From the NCBI RefSeq assembly GCF_000429765.1, contig NZ_AUCM01000012.1:36604-100603 (forward strand): DNA of 64,000 bases. Reading direction: 5' to 3'. Under the pieces are notes generated by a model. It had not been told where the DNA came from, ran no database searches, and was given only the letters and a program-made list of their open reading frames with translations. This document shows positions 1-9,657 of the stretch, piece after piece. The translations under genes and the position numbers were made by a program. The stretch's first letter is position 1. The number at the start of each line of letters is the position of its first letter. This stretch comes from Gemmobacter nectariphilus DSM 15620. GTDB taxonomy: Bacteria > Pseudomonadota > Alphaproteobacteria > Rhodobacterales > Rhodobacteraceae.

Positions 1-395
1 GCCAGCCGCTGCGCCCCGGCCAGACCATAGCTGCGCGGCCCTGCCCCCGAGAAACAGGCGATCACATGGTCCACCCGCTGACCGGCGGCCTTTTGCGCCG
101 ATTGCACGACCGTGCGGATGGCCCGCTCGGCCTCTTGCAGCCCGTCGATTTCCCCGAACCGGATCCCGCGCGAGCGGGTGGTCGCAGCGCCGATCACCCG
201 GAACTGCGATTGCCCCGCCATCGGGCCGACGCCATCGTCCGAGCGGAACTGGTCCGGCCCGTCAAAGCGCAGGATCAGGCAGGCGGTCTTGGAGGTGCCC
301 ACATCCAGCACGGCGATCACGCCGCGCTGCATCGCCGCCTTGCGCATCTGCCGCATCGCGCGCTGGGACTGGTAGAGATCGGTCACGGCACTCAT
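1..395 (-). CDS. ftsA: Cell division protein FtsA, N-terminal part (cut by window edge)
   Basis: This is the first 131 residues of FtsA, the actin-like ATPase that tethers FtsZ to the inner membrane and recruits the divisome. The actin-fold phosphate-1 signature LDVGTSKTACLIL begins near residue 30, followed by a loop containing RSRGIRFGEIDG and the sequence VDHVIACFSG, both usual in FtsA. The ATG at 393-395 overlaps the ftsQ stop by the ATGA arrangement, so translation is probably coupled. The rest of the gene, and probably ftsZ, lies beyond the left edge. Identification is firm from sequence and from its place after ftsQ. Confidence 0.93.
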   Translation of the reverse strand, partial: MSAVTDLYQSQRAMRQMRKAAMQRGVIAVLDVGTSKTACLILRFDGPDQFRSDDGVGPMAGQSQFRVIGAATTRSRGIRFGEIDGLQEAERAIRTVVQSAQKAAGQRVDHVIACFSGAGPRSYGLAGAQRL

Positions 396-1267
396 CCTCC
401 GGTTTGGGCAAGTCGGATCTGGCGCAGGGTATCGGCCCCTTCGGCAGACAGGCGCAGGGTGGGGCGGCGGTCGCTGCGCAGATCGACCGCCGTGATGTCT
501 CGGGACAGGATGCCTTCGGCCTGATCGAGGGCGATCAGCCGCTCCAGCGCGCGGACCGGGTTGTCCTCGGGCAGCAAGATACGCTGGTCACGGTCCAGCA
601 CCAGATCCCAGCGGCGCTCGCCCATGCGCACGAGCCCGCGCAGGCGCGGCACCAGCGGCCCCGCGGCCTGCACCAGCGCCAAGGCCTCGGGGGCGGATGC
701 GGCCGCACCCTCGCCCGCGATCAGCGGCAGATCGCCGCGCAAGCTGCGCGCCCCGATCCGCGCGACCCGGTGCCCGCCGGCATCCACCAGCCAGACCCCA
801 TCGGGCGCGCGCCAGACCAGCGCGGGCAAGCGTTCGGTCACGTTGATCTGCAAGACGCCGCCCGCGACGATGCGCAGATCGGCCCGTTCCACCGCATCAA
901 AGGTCTCGACCAGCGCGCGCGTCTCGCCCAGGTCGATCCCGAACGAGGATTTCGGCAGATCGAACCCCAGCCCGGCGCGGATCGCCTCGGCCAAGAGGGG
1001 CGAGGCGCCTTCGATCGAGACAAGGTTCACCATGAACTCGGGGCGGTTCTGGAATTCGCTGCGCAGCTCGGCATAGGTGTCGAACAGCGCCTGGCGGCGG
1101 CCCGCATCGGCCATCCACAGCCCGGCCACCGCAGCGGTCAGCGCCAGCGGCAGCCCTGCCCGCACGGCCAGGCGAAAGGCGGGCGTCAGCCACATCCGGT
1201 TCAGGCGATAGGCCCAGCGGGACGGCGCCGGGTCGCGGCGCTGGGGCGTCTCTCTCAGCGCCCGCAT
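392..1267 (-). CDS. ftsQ: Cell division protein FtsQ
   Basis: FtsQ is a bitopic inner-membrane divisome protein that links early and late division proteins. The 291-residue product has a basic cytoplasmic N-terminus ([16 protein letters not shown]), one membrane helix at about residues 30-50, and a periplasmic POTRA domain starting near [14 protein letters not shown], followed by the FtsQ/DivIB beta domain with [14 protein letters not shown] chose the ATG at 1265-1267; a longer in-frame extension to 1447 lies inside ddl and lacks FtsQ features. It overlaps the ddl end by 13 bp and ftsA by 4 bp, so ddl-ftsQ-ftsA are very likely co-transcribed. Confidence 0.93.
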   Translation of the reverse strand: MRALRETPQRRDPAPSRWAYRLNRMWLTPAFRLAVRAGLPLALTAAVAGLWMADAGRRQALFDTYAELRSEFQNRPEFMVNLVSIEGASPLLAEAIRAGLGFDLPKSSFGIDLGETRALVETFDAVERADLRIVAGGVLQINVTERLPALVWRAPDGVWLVDAGGHRVARIGARSLRGDLPLIAGEGAAASAPEALALVQAAGPLVPRLRGLVRMGERRWDLVLDRDQRILLPEDNPVRALERLIALDQAEGILSRDITAVDLRSDRRPTLRLSAEGADTLRQIRLAQTGG

Positions 1268-2178
1268 GAGGCATCCTCCACCAGCCAGGCGCACAGATCG
1301 GGGAACGGGATCCCGCAATGCGCGGCCTGTTCGGGGGCCAGCGAGGTGGGCGTCATGCCCGGCTGGGTGTTGGTCTCCAGCACGATCAGCCCGGCGATGC
1401 CGCGCGCCTCGTCCCAGCGGAAATCGGTGCGGCTCAGCCCGCGGCACCCCAGCGCCCGATGCGCGCGCAGGGCATAGTCCATGCAGGCATCGTGGATCGC
1501 CGCCGGCACCTCGGCCGGGATCACATGGCGCGACCCGCCCGGCGTGTATTTCGCATCATAATCATACCAGCCATCGGTGATGATATCCGTCACCGCCAGC
1601 GGACGGTCGCCCAGCACGGCACAGGTCAGCTCGCGCCCCGGCACATAGGTTTCCACCATCACCTGCGCCGGCATCTCGGCGCCCAGCCTTGGCGGGCGGT
1701 TCGCGCCTTCGGGTACGATGTAGACACCGACCGACGACCCTTCGTTATAGGGTTTCACCACATAGGGGGTCGCCATCAGGTGCCGCGCCTCGACCTCGGC
1801 CTTGTCCGCGATCAGGCTTTCGACAACCGGCAGACCGGCCGCGCGATAGACATCCTTGGTGCGCTGCTTGTCCATCGCCAGCGCCGAGGCCAGCACCCCA
1901 GAATGGGTATAGGCAATGCCCAGCCATTCCAGCAGGCCCTGGACGCAGCCATCCTCGCCCCAGCGGCCATGCAGGGCGTTGAAGGCGACATCGGGCTTGA
2001 TCTCGGCCAGCCGCATGGCCAGATCGGGGCCGCAATCGACCTCGATCACCTCATAGCCTGCCGCACGCAGAGCGGTGGCGCATTCGCGCCCGGACGACAG
2101 GGAAACCTCGCGCTCGGCCGAGGGTCCACCCATCAGAACTGCCACTCTGGCGGCTGTCCTGCCCGAACTGCCCGCCAT
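1255..2178 (-). CDS. ddl: D-alanine--D-alanine ligase
   Basis: This cytoplasmic ligase joins two D-alanines with ATP to make the terminal dipeptide of the peptidoglycan stem. The 307-residue length is standard for DdlB. Visible signatures are the N-terminal [14 protein letters not shown], the serine loop [15 protein letters not shown], the ATP-grasp segment [18 protein letters not shown], and the C-terminal metal-binding [13 protein letters not shown]. The gene sits between murB and ftsQ in the usual alphaproteobacterial division and cell-wall order and overlaps ftsQ, which supports an operon. Confidence 0.96.
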   Translation of the reverse strand: MAGSSGRTAARVAVLMGGPSAEREVSLSSGRECATALRAAGYEVIEVDCGPDLAMRLAEIKPDVAFNALHGRWGEDGCVQGLLEWLGIAYTHSGVLASALAMDKQRTKDVYRAAGLPVVESLIADKAEVEARHLMATPYVVKPYNEGSSVGVYIVPEGANRPPRLGAEMPAQVMVETYVPGRELTCAVLGDRPLAVTDIITDGWYDYDAKYTPGGSRHVIPAEVPAAIHDACMDYALRAHRALGCRGLSRTDFRWDEARGIAGLIVLETNTQPGMTPTSLAPEQAAHCGIPFPDLCAWLVEDASCGR

Positions 2179-2243
2179 CTTCTGCCTCTGGGGCCTTTTC
2201 GGCCCTTGTTATGCTGCCGGGGTCTTGGCCCCTTTGGTCGTTT

Positions 2244-3167
2244 TCAGGCGGCCGGTTCGCCGACGCGCATGATTTCCCATTCTAGCCAGATTCCGGCCGT
2301 CTGGAAAACCCTGTTTCGCACCTCTTCGCCAAGTGATTCGAGATCCGTGGCCGTCGCGCCACCCGTGTTGGTCAGAAAATTGGCATGTTTTTCCGACATC
2401 TGCGCCCCGCCGATCCGCGCGCCCTGCATGCCCGCGTCCTGGATCAGCTTCCAGGCCTTCAACTCGTGGGTGTCATCGGCCCTGCCCGTGCTGGAAAAAC
2501 CGGCCGGATTTCGAAAGGTCGATCCGGCAGTGCGGTCCTTGACGGGCTGGCTGGCATCGCGCCGGGCCAGCTGATCCTCCATCCGCTGCTGCAATGCGGC
2601 AGGATCGCCCTCGCATGCGCGGAAAACCGCCGATACCACAATCGCGCCCTCGGGCAGATGCGATTGACGATAGCGCAGGTCCAGCGCGGCGGCGGGCAGA
2701 ACCTCGACCTTGCCCTGCCGCGTGACCACGCGCACCTCTTCCAGCACATCGGTGACATAGCTGCCATAGCAGCCGGCATTCATCCGCACGGCGCCGCCGA
2801 TGGTGCCGGGGATGGTGCGCAGAAAGGTCAGATCGCGCCCCGCTGCGGCCGCCAGCTGCGCGACCCGCGCATCCAGCGCCGCCGCCCCGGCGATCACCCG
2901 ATCGCCCTGCACCTCGACCCCGGCAAAGGCGCGGCCCAGCCGGACGACCACCGCCCGCAGGCCGCCATCGCGCACGATCAGGTTGGACCCTGCGCCCAGC
3001 GGAAACACCGGAACGGCCGGGTCCAGCGCGGCCAGAAAGGCGCAAAGATCAGCCTCGTCCGCAGGCAGCACCACCGCATCCGCCGGCCCGCCAACCCGCA
3101 GCCAGGTCAGATCGGCCATCGCCTTGCCCTCGATCAGACTGCCCCGCAGCGACGGATAACCGGCCAT
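2244..3167 (-). CDS. murB: UDP-N-acetylenolpyruvoylglucosamine reductase
   Basis: MurB is the FAD enzyme that reduces UDP-GlcNAc-enolpyruvate to UDP-MurNAc with NADPH. FAD-binding signatures are [15 protein letters not shown] and [17 protein letters not shown]; the proton-donor serine lies in [11 protein letters not shown], and [16 protein letters not shown] is the usual C-terminal signature. I took the ATG at 3165-3167 because a strong GCAGGAG ribosome site lies 7 nt upstream, which shortens the longest reading frame by 7 codons and gives 307 residues. murC, the usual upstream neighbour, is absent here; an enoyl-CoA hydratase takes its place 150 bp away. Confidence 0.95.
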   Translation of the reverse strand: MAGYPSLRGSLIEGKAMADLTWLRVGGPADAVVLPADEADLCAFLAALDPAVPVFPLGAGSNLIVRDGGLRAVVVRLGRAFAGVEVQGDRVIAGAAALDARVAQLAAAAGRDLTFLRTIPGTIGGAVRMNAGCYGSYVTDVLEEVRVVTRQGKVEVLPAAALDLRYRQSHLPEGAIVVSAVFRACEGDPAALQQRMEDQLARRDASQPVKDRTAGSTFRNPAGFSSTGRADDTHELKAWKLIQDAGMQGARIGGAQMSEKHANFLTNTGGATATDLESLGEEVRNRVFQTAGIWLEWEIMRVGEPAA

Positions 3168-3201
3168 AGCACACTCCTGCCCGCCCATCCCCGACAGGCG
3201 G

Positions 3202-3253
3202 CTTCATCTGTCCAAAAATATCCCGCGGGGGTGCGGGGGCGCGAAGCCCCCGC
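3202..3253 (-). repeat. Intergenic GGATATTT repeat, copy 1
   Basis: Read on the minus strand: a G/C hairpin (GGGGGCTTCGCGCCCCC), then CACCCCCGCGGGATATTT, then a tail GGACAGATGAAG. It lies between the hydratase stop and the murB start, in the direction of transcription. The same design recurs twelve more times in the window. Confidence 0.8.
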
Positions 3254-3318
3254 CGCAACGATAGCCACAGGGCGCAAGGCGCGGCAGACCTAGCCCCCGC
3301 AGCCGCCCGCGACAAGCC

Positions 3319-4095
3319 TTAGCAGCCCTGAAACCGCGCCGGGCGCTTTTGCAAGAAGGCCGCGACACCTTCGCGGAAATCCGCCGTGCGGGCGCATTCG
3401 CCTTGCAGCCGCGCCTCCAGCGCCAGTTGCCCGGCGTGGTCATTGTCCCCGGCGGCACGCAGCGCGGCCTTGGCCCGCACAAAGGCCTGGGTCGGCCCAT
3501 CGGCCAGGAACCGCGCCCGCGCCTGCCAGACTTCGGCAAAGGCATCGTCCGCCGCCGCTTCCCAGATCAGCCCCCAGTCGGCGGCCTGCCGGGCGGTGAT
3601 GCGGTCGGCGAACAGCGCCATCCCCATCGCGCGCGGCATGCCGATCTGGCGCGGCAGCCACCAGGTGCCGCCCGCATCCGGGATCAGGCCGATCCGGGTG
3701 AAGGCCTGCAGGAAATAGGCGCTTTCCGCCGCGATCACCACATCGGCCGTCAGCGCAAGGCTGGCCCCGGCCCCCGCTGCAGGACCGTTCACCGCAGCGA
3801 TCACCGGCACGGGGCAGTCCATCAGGGCGCGCATCATCGGATCATAGGTCTCCTTGAGCCCCTGTTCCGCGTCGAACACCTCGGCTTGCGCCGCCTCGGA
3901 CAGATCCTGCCCGGTGCAAAAGGCCCGCCCCTCGCCGGTCAGCACGACGGCGCGCGCCTTGCCCCCCGCGCGGTGCAGCGCATCGGCCAGTTCGGCGCAC
4001 ATCTGCCGGTTCAGCGCATTCATCACCTCGGGCCGGTTCAGCGTGATCCGCGCCAGCCCGCCATCGACCTCGTAGCGGATCGCCTGATAGTCCAT
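3319..4095 (-). CDS. Enoyl-CoA hydratase/isomerase family protein (PaaG-like)
   Basis: This is a crotonase-fold enzyme of 258 residues acting on a CoA thioester. The oxyanion-hole segments are seen in VVLTGEGRAFCTGQDL and VNGPAAGAGASLAL, and GLIPDAGGTWWLPRQIG matches the active-site helix. The GQDLSEA segment and overall pattern resemble PaaG, the ring-epoxide isomerase of phenylacetate breakdown, but no paa genes are nearby, so the substrate is open. The ATG at 4093-4095 has a GGGAGG site 7 nt upstream and removes a 10-codon extension. It follows ccmH with a 66-bp gap on the same strand. Confidence 0.85.
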   Translation of the reverse strand: MDYQAIRYEVDGGLARITLNRPEVMNALNRQMCAELADALHRAGGKARAVVLTGEGRAFCTGQDLSEAAQAEVFDAEQGLKETYDPMMRALMDCPVPVIAAVNGPAAGAGASLALTADVVIAAESAYFLQAFTRIGLIPDAGGTWWLPRQIGMPRAMGMALFADRITARQAADWGLIWEAAADDAFAEVWQARARFLADGPTQAFVRAKAALRAAGDNDHAGQLALEARLQGECARTADFREGVAAFLQKRPARFQGC

Positions 4096-4161
4096 CTTAT
4101 GCCTCCCTGTTGCCGGGGGCATCATGCCGGTTTCCGCGCAGCGCGGAACCCCGACCTTGCG

Positions 4162-4614
4162 TCAGGTCTTGAGGATCTCGTCGAGCCGCGCCTTCTCGGC
4201 CTCGCTCAGGGCCTCGACCGGGGCGGTATCGGCCACCCGGCGGCGGCGCAGATACAGGGCAGCCGCCCCAAGCCCCAGAACCAGCATCGCCGGCCCCGCG
4301 ATCCACAGCAGAAGGTTCGACCCCGAGGCGGTCGGCCGCAGCAGCACATATTCGCCGTAACGGTCGACGATGAATGCCACCACCTCGGTGTTGCTGTCGC
4401 CCGCGACCAGCCGCTCGCGCACCAGAAGCCGCAGATCGCGCGCCAGTTCAGCATTCGATTCGTCGATGCTTTCGTTGCGGCAGACCAGACAGCGCAGATC
4501 CTTGGAAATCTCGCGCGCCCGCGCCTCCATCGCCGGATCGGGCAGCACCTCGTCAGGCTGCACGGCCAGCGCGGGACTGGCCAGCAGCGTCAGGGCAAGG
4601 ACAAGCCATTTCAT
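4162..4614 (-). CDS. ccmH: Cytochrome c-type biogenesis protein CcmH
   Basis: CcmH (Ccl2/CycL) is a membrane-anchored thiol-disulfide protein that reduces the apocytochrome CXXCH motif before heme ligation by CcmF. The 150-residue product has a signal sequence (LVLALTLLASPALA), the diagnostic LRCLVCRNESI motif near residue 40, and a membrane helix (LLLWIAGPAMLVLGLGAAAL) followed by a basic tail, as in short CcmH proteins. Its ATG at 4612-4614 overlaps the ccmF stop, so the two are translationally coupled. No ccmI-type TPR domain is attached. Confidence 0.94.
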   Translation of the reverse strand: MKWLVLALTLLASPALAVQPDEVLPDPAMEARAREISKDLRCLVCRNESIDESNAELARDLRLLVRERLVAGDSNTEVVAFIVDRYGEYVLLRPTASGSNLLLWIAGPAMLVLGLGAAALYLRRRRVADTAPVEALSEAEKARLDEILKT

Positions 4615-6578
4615 TCCGCAGGCACCCCCTGCGGCGATTTGCGCGCCCCGGCAGCAATGCGATAGCGCCGGTCGGACAGGCTGATCAGCCCGCCAAGCGC
4701 CATGATGATGCACCCGCCCCACAACCAGTTGGCCAGCGGCTTGATATAGCTGCGCACCGCCCAGCCGCCACCATCCTGCGGATCGCCGATCACCAGATAG
4801 ACATCGCGCAGGAAGCCGTAATCGATCGCGGCCTCGGTCGTCGGCATTCCGGCCACCGGATAGACCCGCTTTTCCGGGAACAGGGTAAAGGTCTTGTCGC
4901 CGTCCACCACGCGCATTTCGGCCATGGTGCTGCGATAGTTCGGCCCGCGTTCCTCGTGCACATCGACAAGGGTGATGGCATAGCCGGCCACGTCAAAGGT
5001 CTCGCCCTCCTTGACGACGCGAATATCCTCGACCTGCCAGGCGGTCAGGGCCGCAACGGCAAAGATCGTGATGCCAAGGCCACCATGCGCCACCGCCTTG
5101 CCCCAGTCGGCCCGCGGCAGACGCGTCAGGCGGCCCAGCCTGGCCCCCAGATCGCCGCGCCCGCAGCGCTGCCACAGATCGGCCGAGGCGCCCAGCACCA
5201 CCCACAGCCCCAGCGCCAGCCCCACCGGCCCCAGCGCGCTGCGCCCGGTCTGCATGGCAAAGGCCAGCGCCCCACCCGCCAGCGACAGCGCCAGCACCCC
5301 CCACAGGGGGCGCATGGCCCGGCCCACATCGGCGCGCTTCCACGGCAGGATCGCCCCCAGCGGCAACAGCAGTGCCAGCGCCACCACAAAGGGCGTGAAG
5401 GCTGCGTTGAAGAACGGCGGGCCGACGGAAAGCTTGCGGTCCCACAGCATCTCGGCCACCAGCGGCCAGATCGTCCCGATAAACACCACAAAGGCAGACA
5501 CGGCCAGCAGCACGTTGTTCATCACCAGCGCCGATTCGCGGCTGAAGGTGGCAAAGACCCCCTTGGCCTCCATGATGCCGGCCCGCGCGGCATAAAGCGT
5601 CAGCGCCCCGCCGACAAAGACCGCAAAGATCAGCAGCACGAAGATGCCCCGCTCGGGGTCATTGGCAAAGGCATGGACAGAGGTGATGATCCCCGAACGC
5701 ACGATGAACGTGCCGATCAGGCTGAACCCGAAGGCCAGGATCGAAAGCAGGATGGTCCAGCTTTTCAGCGCCTCGCGCTTTTCGACCACGATGGCACTGT
5801 GCAGCAGCGCGGCAGCGATCAGCCAGGGCATGAAGCTGGCGTTTTCCACCGGATCCCAGAACCAGAACCCGCCCCAGCCCAGCTCGTAATAGGCCCACCA
5901 CGACCCCAGCGCGATGCCGATGGTCAGGAAGACCCAGGCCGCCAGCGTCCAGGGCCGCACCCAGCGGCCCCAGGCGGCATCGACCCGCCCCTCGATCAGC
6001 GCAGCCACCGCAAAGCTGAACGCCATGCTCAGGCCGACATAGCCCAGATACAGGAACGGCGGGTGAAAGGCCAAACCGGGGTCTTGCAGCAGCGGGTTCA
6101 GATCCTGCCCGTCCAGCGGCGGAATGGCGATCCGGTCGAACGGGTTCGAGGTCAGCAGCATGAAGGCCAGGAACGCGACCCCGATGGACCCTTGCACCCC
6201 GATCACCCGCGCCTTCAGCGTCGGCGGCAGATTGCCCCCGAACCAGCTGGCACAGGCGCCGAACAGCGCCAGGATCAGCACCCACAGCAAGAGCGATCCT
6301 TCGTGATTCCCCCACACGCCCGAGACCTTGTAGATCATCGGTTTCAGCGTATGGGAATTCGCCACCACGATCCGCAAGGAAAAGTCCGAGGTGACAAAGG
6401 CATGGGTCAGCGCCGCAAAGGCAAAGCCCAGCAGCAGGAATTGCGTGACCGCCGCCGGATCGGCCACGGCCATCCAGCCCGGCCAGCCCTTCCAGGCCCC
6501 GATCAGCGGCATCACGGTCTGCACCAGCGCAATGGCCAGGGCAAGGGTCAGGGCGAAATGTCCGAGTTCTGCGATCAT
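4611..6578 (-). CDS. ccmF: Cytochrome c heme lyase subunit CcmF
   Basis: CcmF is the polytopic heme lyase that transfers heme from holo-CcmE to apocytochrome c. The periplasmic tryptophan-rich WWD signature reads WGGFWFWDPVENASFMPWL, and many hydrophobic helices flank it. From the ATG at 6576-6578 the protein is 655 residues, the family's usual length; the open frame extends to 6815 but the extra part reads through the intergenic repeat and is not credible. ccmH overlaps its end. Together they form the ligation half of cytochrome c maturation system I; ccmE and ccmG are not in view. Confidence 0.95.
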   Translation of the reverse strand: MIAELGHFALTLALAIALVQTVMPLIGAWKGWPGWMAVADPAAVTQFLLLGFAFAALTHAFVTSDFSLRIVVANSHTLKPMIYKVSGVWGNHEGSLLLWVLILALFGACASWFGGNLPPTLKARVIGVQGSIGVAFLAFMLLTSNPFDRIAIPPLDGQDLNPLLQDPGLAFHPPFLYLGYVGLSMAFSFAVAALIEGRVDAAWGRWVRPWTLAAWVFLTIGIALGSWWAYYELGWGGFWFWDPVENASFMPWLIAAALLHSAIVVEKREALKSWTILLSILAFGFSLIGTFIVRSGIITSVHAFANDPERGIFVLLIFAVFVGGALTLYAARAGIMEAKGVFATFSRESALVMNNVLLAVSAFVVFIGTIWPLVAEMLWDRKLSVGPPFFNAAFTPFVVALALLLPLGAILPWKRADVGRAMRPLWGVLALSLAGGALAFAMQTGRSALGPVGLALGLWVVLGASADLWQRCGRGDLGARLGRLTRLPRADWGKAVAHGGLGITIFAVAALTAWQVEDIRVVKEGETFDVAGYAITLVDVHEERGPNYRSTMAEMRVVDGDKTFTLFPEKRVYPVAGMPTTEAAIDYGFLRDVYLVIGDPQDGGGWAVRSYIKPLANWLWGGCIIMALGGLISLSDRRYRIAAGARKSPQGVPAE

Positions 6579-6683
6579 GGGCAGATCATAGCCGCAGCCG
6601 CCCGCCCCGCCAATGCCCTGCGCGCCCATGTCGCGGGGCGGGCGAAACAGCCCTGTCCGCGACGCGCCGCTCCCTTGCTTCCC

Positions 6684-6735
6684 CTTCATCTGTCTGGAAA
6701 TATCCTGCGGGGGTCCGGGGGCGCAAAGCCCCCGG
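6684..6735 (-). repeat. Intergenic GGATATTT repeat, copy 2
   Basis: On the minus strand: hairpin GGGGGCTTTGCGCCCCC, then CCCCCGCAGGATATTT, then CAGACAGATGAAGG. It occupies the divergent region between ccmF (minus) and the amidase (plus). Confidence 0.8.
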
Positions 6736-6793
6736 TGCCTCGGGTGCAGCATGGCAACCGCCGCGATAGAGCGGACGGGACACGGGGACGGAT

Positions 6794-8125
6794 ATGGCAA
6801 ACGAATGGCTGGCACTGTCGGCAGCGGAACTGGGGCGCGGAATCGGGGATGGCTCGATCCACGCCGTCGAATTGACCGAGGCCTATCTGGATGCGCTGGC
6901 CAGCCATCCCGACACGCCGCGCATCTATGCCCGCCTTACCCCCGAACGCGCGCGGGCCGAGGCGATGGCCGCCCATGGCCGGGCCAAGGCCGGTCTGCGG
7001 CGCGGGCCGCTGGACGGGGTGCCGGTCAGCTGGAAGGATCTGTTCGACACTGCGGGCACGCTGACCGAGGCCGGATCGGCCCTGCTGGCGGGGCGCCGCC
7101 CCGAACGGGACGCGACCGTCCTGGAGCGCGCAACGCGCGCGGGCCTTGTGTGCCTTGGCAAGACGCACATGTCGGAACTGGCCTTCTCGGGCCTTGGGCT
7201 CAATCCGGTGACGGCGACGCCGCCCAATATCAACGATCCCGGCGCGGTGCCGGGCGGCTCGTCCTCGGGGGCCGCAGCCTCGGTCGCCTTCGGGCTGGCA
7301 CCGGCCGCCATCGGGTCGGACACTGGCGGATCGGTGCGCATCCCCTCGGCCTGGAACGACCTTGTCGGGCTCAAGACCACCCATGGCCGCCTGCCGCTGA
7401 CCGGGGTTGTGCCCCTGTGCGAAAGCTTCGACACCATCGGCCCGCTGTGCCGCACGGTCGAGGATTGCGCGCTGATCCTTGCCGCACTCGAGGGGGGCAA
7501 ACCCGCCGACCTTGCCGGCACCAGCCTTGTCGGCACCCGGCTGGCCGTGCTGGAAACCGCCGCGCTGGACGATCTGCGCCCCGAGCCGGCCCGCGCCTTC
7601 GATGATGCGCTGGCCCGCCTGGCCGCCGCTGGCGCCAGGATCGAGCGGATCGCCGTGCCCGCCGTGACCGAGGCGCTTGGCCTGTCGCCCATCCTGTTCA
7701 CCGGCGAGGCCTGGGGCATCTGGCGCGACACCATCGAGGCGGCACCGGACAAGATGTTCCCGCAGATTTACGAACGCTTCCGGGGCGGGGCCAGCGTGAC
7801 GGCGGCCGATTTCGTGGCCGGCTGGCGGCGGCTGCGGGTGCTGCGCGCCCAATGGGCGGCCGCAGTCGCCGGGTTCGACGCCGTGCTGACCCCCACCTCG
7901 CCCATCCTGCCGCCCGATGCGGCGCGGCTGATGTCGGACAGCGCCTATTACGTCACCGAAAACCTGCTGGCGCTGCGCAACACCCGGATCGGCAACCTGA
8001 TGGATTGCTGCGCGCTCAGCCTGCCGACCGCGGTTCCGTCCTGCGGGCTTCAGCTGCTTGCCCCGCCGCTGGCCGAGGAACGCCTGCTGCGGCTGGGGCT
8101 CGCGGCCGAAGCGGCACTGCGCTGA
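6794..8125 (+). CDS. Amidase signature family enzyme
   Basis: A 443-residue amidase-signature hydrolase. The Ser-cisSer-Lys triad is visible: lysine in GVPVSWKDLFDT, the cis-serine in VPGGSSSGAAAS, and the nucleophile serine in GSDTGGSVRIPSAW. These enzymes hydrolyse carboxamides; GatA, the Glu-tRNA amidotransferase subunit, is in the same family, but this copy is not next to gatB (26187) and lacks clear GatA-specific sequence, so a catabolic amidase is more likely. The ATG at 6794 has only a weak ribosome site (GGGGACGG). It is transcribed divergently from ccmF and is 77 bp upstream of the CoA-transferase genes. Confidence 0.85.
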   Translation: MANEWLALSAAELGRGIGDGSIHAVELTEAYLDALASHPDTPRIYARLTPERARAEAMAAHGRAKAGLRRGPLDGVPVSWKDLFDTAGTLTEAGSALLAGRRPERDATVLERATRAGLVCLGKTHMSELAFSGLGLNPVTATPPNINDPGAVPGGSSSGAAASVAFGLAPAAIGSDTGGSVRIPSAWNDLVGLKTTHGRLPLTGVVPLCESFDTIGPLCRTVEDCALILAALEGGKPADLAGTSLVGTRLAVLETAALDDLRPEPARAFDDALARLAAAGARIERIAVPAVTEALGLSPILFTGEAWGIWRDTIEAAPDKMFPQIYERFRGGASVTAADFVAGWRRLRVLRAQWAAAVAGFDAVLTPTSPILPPDAARLMSDSAYYVTENLLALRNTRIGNLMDCCALSLPTAVPSCGLQLLAPPLAEERLLRLGLAAEAALR

Positions 8126-8202
8126 TCTTGCGGCGGTGCAGCGATTGACTAACGCCTGCCCCCGCGTCACAACATCTCCAGCGAAATTGGGAGCGAGGAC
8201 TT

Positions 8203-8907
8203 ATGAACAAGGTCTATGCATCCGCGACCGAAGCCCTCGACGGGCTTCTGTTTGACGGGATGACAATCGCCGCGGGCGGCTTCGGCCTGTGCGGCATTCC
8301 TGAACTGCTGATCGCCGCGATCCGCGAAAATGGCGTCAAGGATCTGACGGTCGCCTCGAACAACTGCGGCGTCGATGGCTTTGGCCTGGGGATCTTGCTG
8401 GAATCGCGCCAGATCCGAAAGATGATCTCGTCCTATGTCGGCGAGAACGCGGAATTCATGCGCCAGTATCTCTCGGGCGAGCTGGAGCTGGAATTCAACC
8501 CGCAAGGCACGCTGGCCGAACGGATGCGCGCGGGCGGCGCCGGGATCCCCGGCTTCTACACCGCGACCGGCGTTGGCACCGTGATCGCCGAGGGCAAGGA
8601 CCACAAGGATTTCAACGGCAAGACCTATATTCTTGAAACCGGCCTTGTGACCGACCTGTCCATCGTCAAGGCGTGGAAGGCCGATCCCTCGGGCAACCTC
8701 GTGTTCCGCAAGACCGCGCGCAACTTCAACCCGCCCGCCGCGACCTGCGGCAAGGTCTGCGTGGTCGAGGTCGAGGAAATCGTGCCGCTCGGCTCGATCG
8801 ACCCCGACCATATCCACCTGCCGGGGATCTATGTGCACCGCATCATTCAGGGGCAGCACGAGAAACGCATCGAACAGCGCACCGTGCGCAAGCGGGAGGC
8901 CGTGTGA
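8203..8907 (+). CDS. scoA: 3-oxoacid CoA-transferase, subunit A
   Basis: This is the alpha subunit of succinyl-CoA:3-ketoacid CoA-transferase, which activates acetoacetate with succinyl-CoA and so opens ketone-body use. The N-terminal glycine-rich segment [22 protein letters not shown] and the [16 protein letters not shown] loop are family hallmarks, and 234 residues is the usual length. A GGGAGCGAGGA ribosome site precedes the ATG. Its TGA overlaps the start of the beta subunit, as in most two-gene CoA-transferases. Confidence 0.93.
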   Translation: MNKVYASATEALDGLLFDGMTIAAGGFGLCGIPELLIAAIRENGVKDLTVASNNCGVDGFGLGILLESRQIRKMISSYVGENAEFMRQYLSGELELEFNPQGTLAERMRAGGAGIPGFYTATGVGTVIAEGKDHKDFNGKTYILETGLVTDLSIVKAWKADPSGNLVFRKTARNFNPPAATCGKVCVVEVEEIVPLGSIDPDHIHLPGIYVHRIIQGQHEKRIEQRTVRKREAV

Positions 8908-9536
8908 TGGGCTGGGATCGGAACCAGATGGCGGCCCGCGCCGCCCAGGAACTGCAAGACGGCTGGTATGTGAACCTGGGGATCGGCATTCCGACCCTGG
9001 TGTCGAACTATATCCCCGAGGGGATCAGCGTGACGTTGCAATCGGAAAACGGGATGCTGGGCATGGGCCCCTTCCCGTTCGAAGGCGACGAGGATCCCGA
9101 CCTGATCAACGCGGGCAAGCAGACCATCACCGAACTGCCGCAGACGGCGTTCTTCGACAGCGCCACCTCCTTCGCGATGATCCGCGGCGGCAAGATCGCC
9201 ATGGCGATCCTGGGCGGCATGGAAGTGTCCGAGGAAGGTGACCTCGCAAACTGGATGGTGCCGGGCAAACTGGTCAAGGGCATGGGCGGCGCGATGGATC
9301 TGGTCGCCGGCGTCGGCCGCGTGGTGGTGGTGATGGACCACACCAACAAGGCGGGCGAGTCGAAAGTGCTGAAGTCCTGCACGCTGCCGCTGACCGGCAA
9401 GGGCGTGGTGGATCGCATCATCACCAACCTGGGCGTGCTGGACGTGGTGCCGGGCGGGCTGAAGATCGTCGAATGCGCCGATGGCGTGACCGAAGACGAA
9501 CTGCGCAAGGCGACCGAGGCAACGATCGTCGGCTGA
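8907..9536 (+). CDS. scoB: 3-oxoacid CoA-transferase, subunit B
   Basis: The beta subunit carries the catalytic glutamate of the CoA-transferase, found here in VTLQSENGMLGMGP (the SENG motif). GIGIPTLVSNYIPEG and the C-terminal GGLKIVECADGVTEDELRKAT are also diagnostic. The ATG at 8907-8909 overlaps the scoA stop; 209 residues matches the family, whereas a longer reading frame starting at 8673 lies inside scoA. A strong hairpin terminator follows at 9559. Confidence 0.94.
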   Translation: MGWDRNQMAARAAQELQDGWYVNLGIGIPTLVSNYIPEGISVTLQSENGMLGMGPFPFEGDEDPDLINAGKQTITELPQTAFFDSATSFAMIRGGKIAMAILGGMEVSEEGDLANWMVPGKLVKGMGGAMDLVAGVGRVVVVMDHTNKAGESKVLKSCTLPLTGKGVVDRIITNLGVLDVVPGGLKIVECADGVTEDELRKATEATIVG

Positions 9537-9558
9537 GCCGCAGTCCTTCCGCGATCCG

Positions 9559-9585
9559 AAGGGGCTGCAAATGCGGCCCCTTTTT
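9559..9585 (+). terminator. Rho-independent terminator after scoAB
   Basis: A 10-bp stem AAGGGGCTGC / GCGGCCCCTT (one T-G wobble) with an AAAT loop, followed by TTT. It lies 23 bp past the scoB stop. Confidence 0.85.
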
Positions 9586-9623
9586 CATTGTAACCCGGCC
9601 GTGTGCAGGCGGAGAGTGCGGAA

Positions 9624-9657
9624 GCCTCCGGCGGGGATATTTTTATCAAGGCGAAAG
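9624..9657 (+). repeat. Intergenic GGATATTT repeat, copy 3 (CCTCCGGCGGGG subtype)
   Basis: Reads GCCTCCGGCGGGGATATTT followed by a TCAAGGCGAAAG tail. The CCTCC core and CAAGGCGAA tail define a second subtype of the family. It is placed just past the scoAB terminator. Confidence 0.75.

Noticed and set aside
4374..6875. Plus-strand open frame of 833 codons opposite ccmF/ccmH
   Set aside because: It is antisense to two secure cytochrome c maturation genes, and its translation is proline-, arginine- and glutamine-rich in the way of shadow frames.
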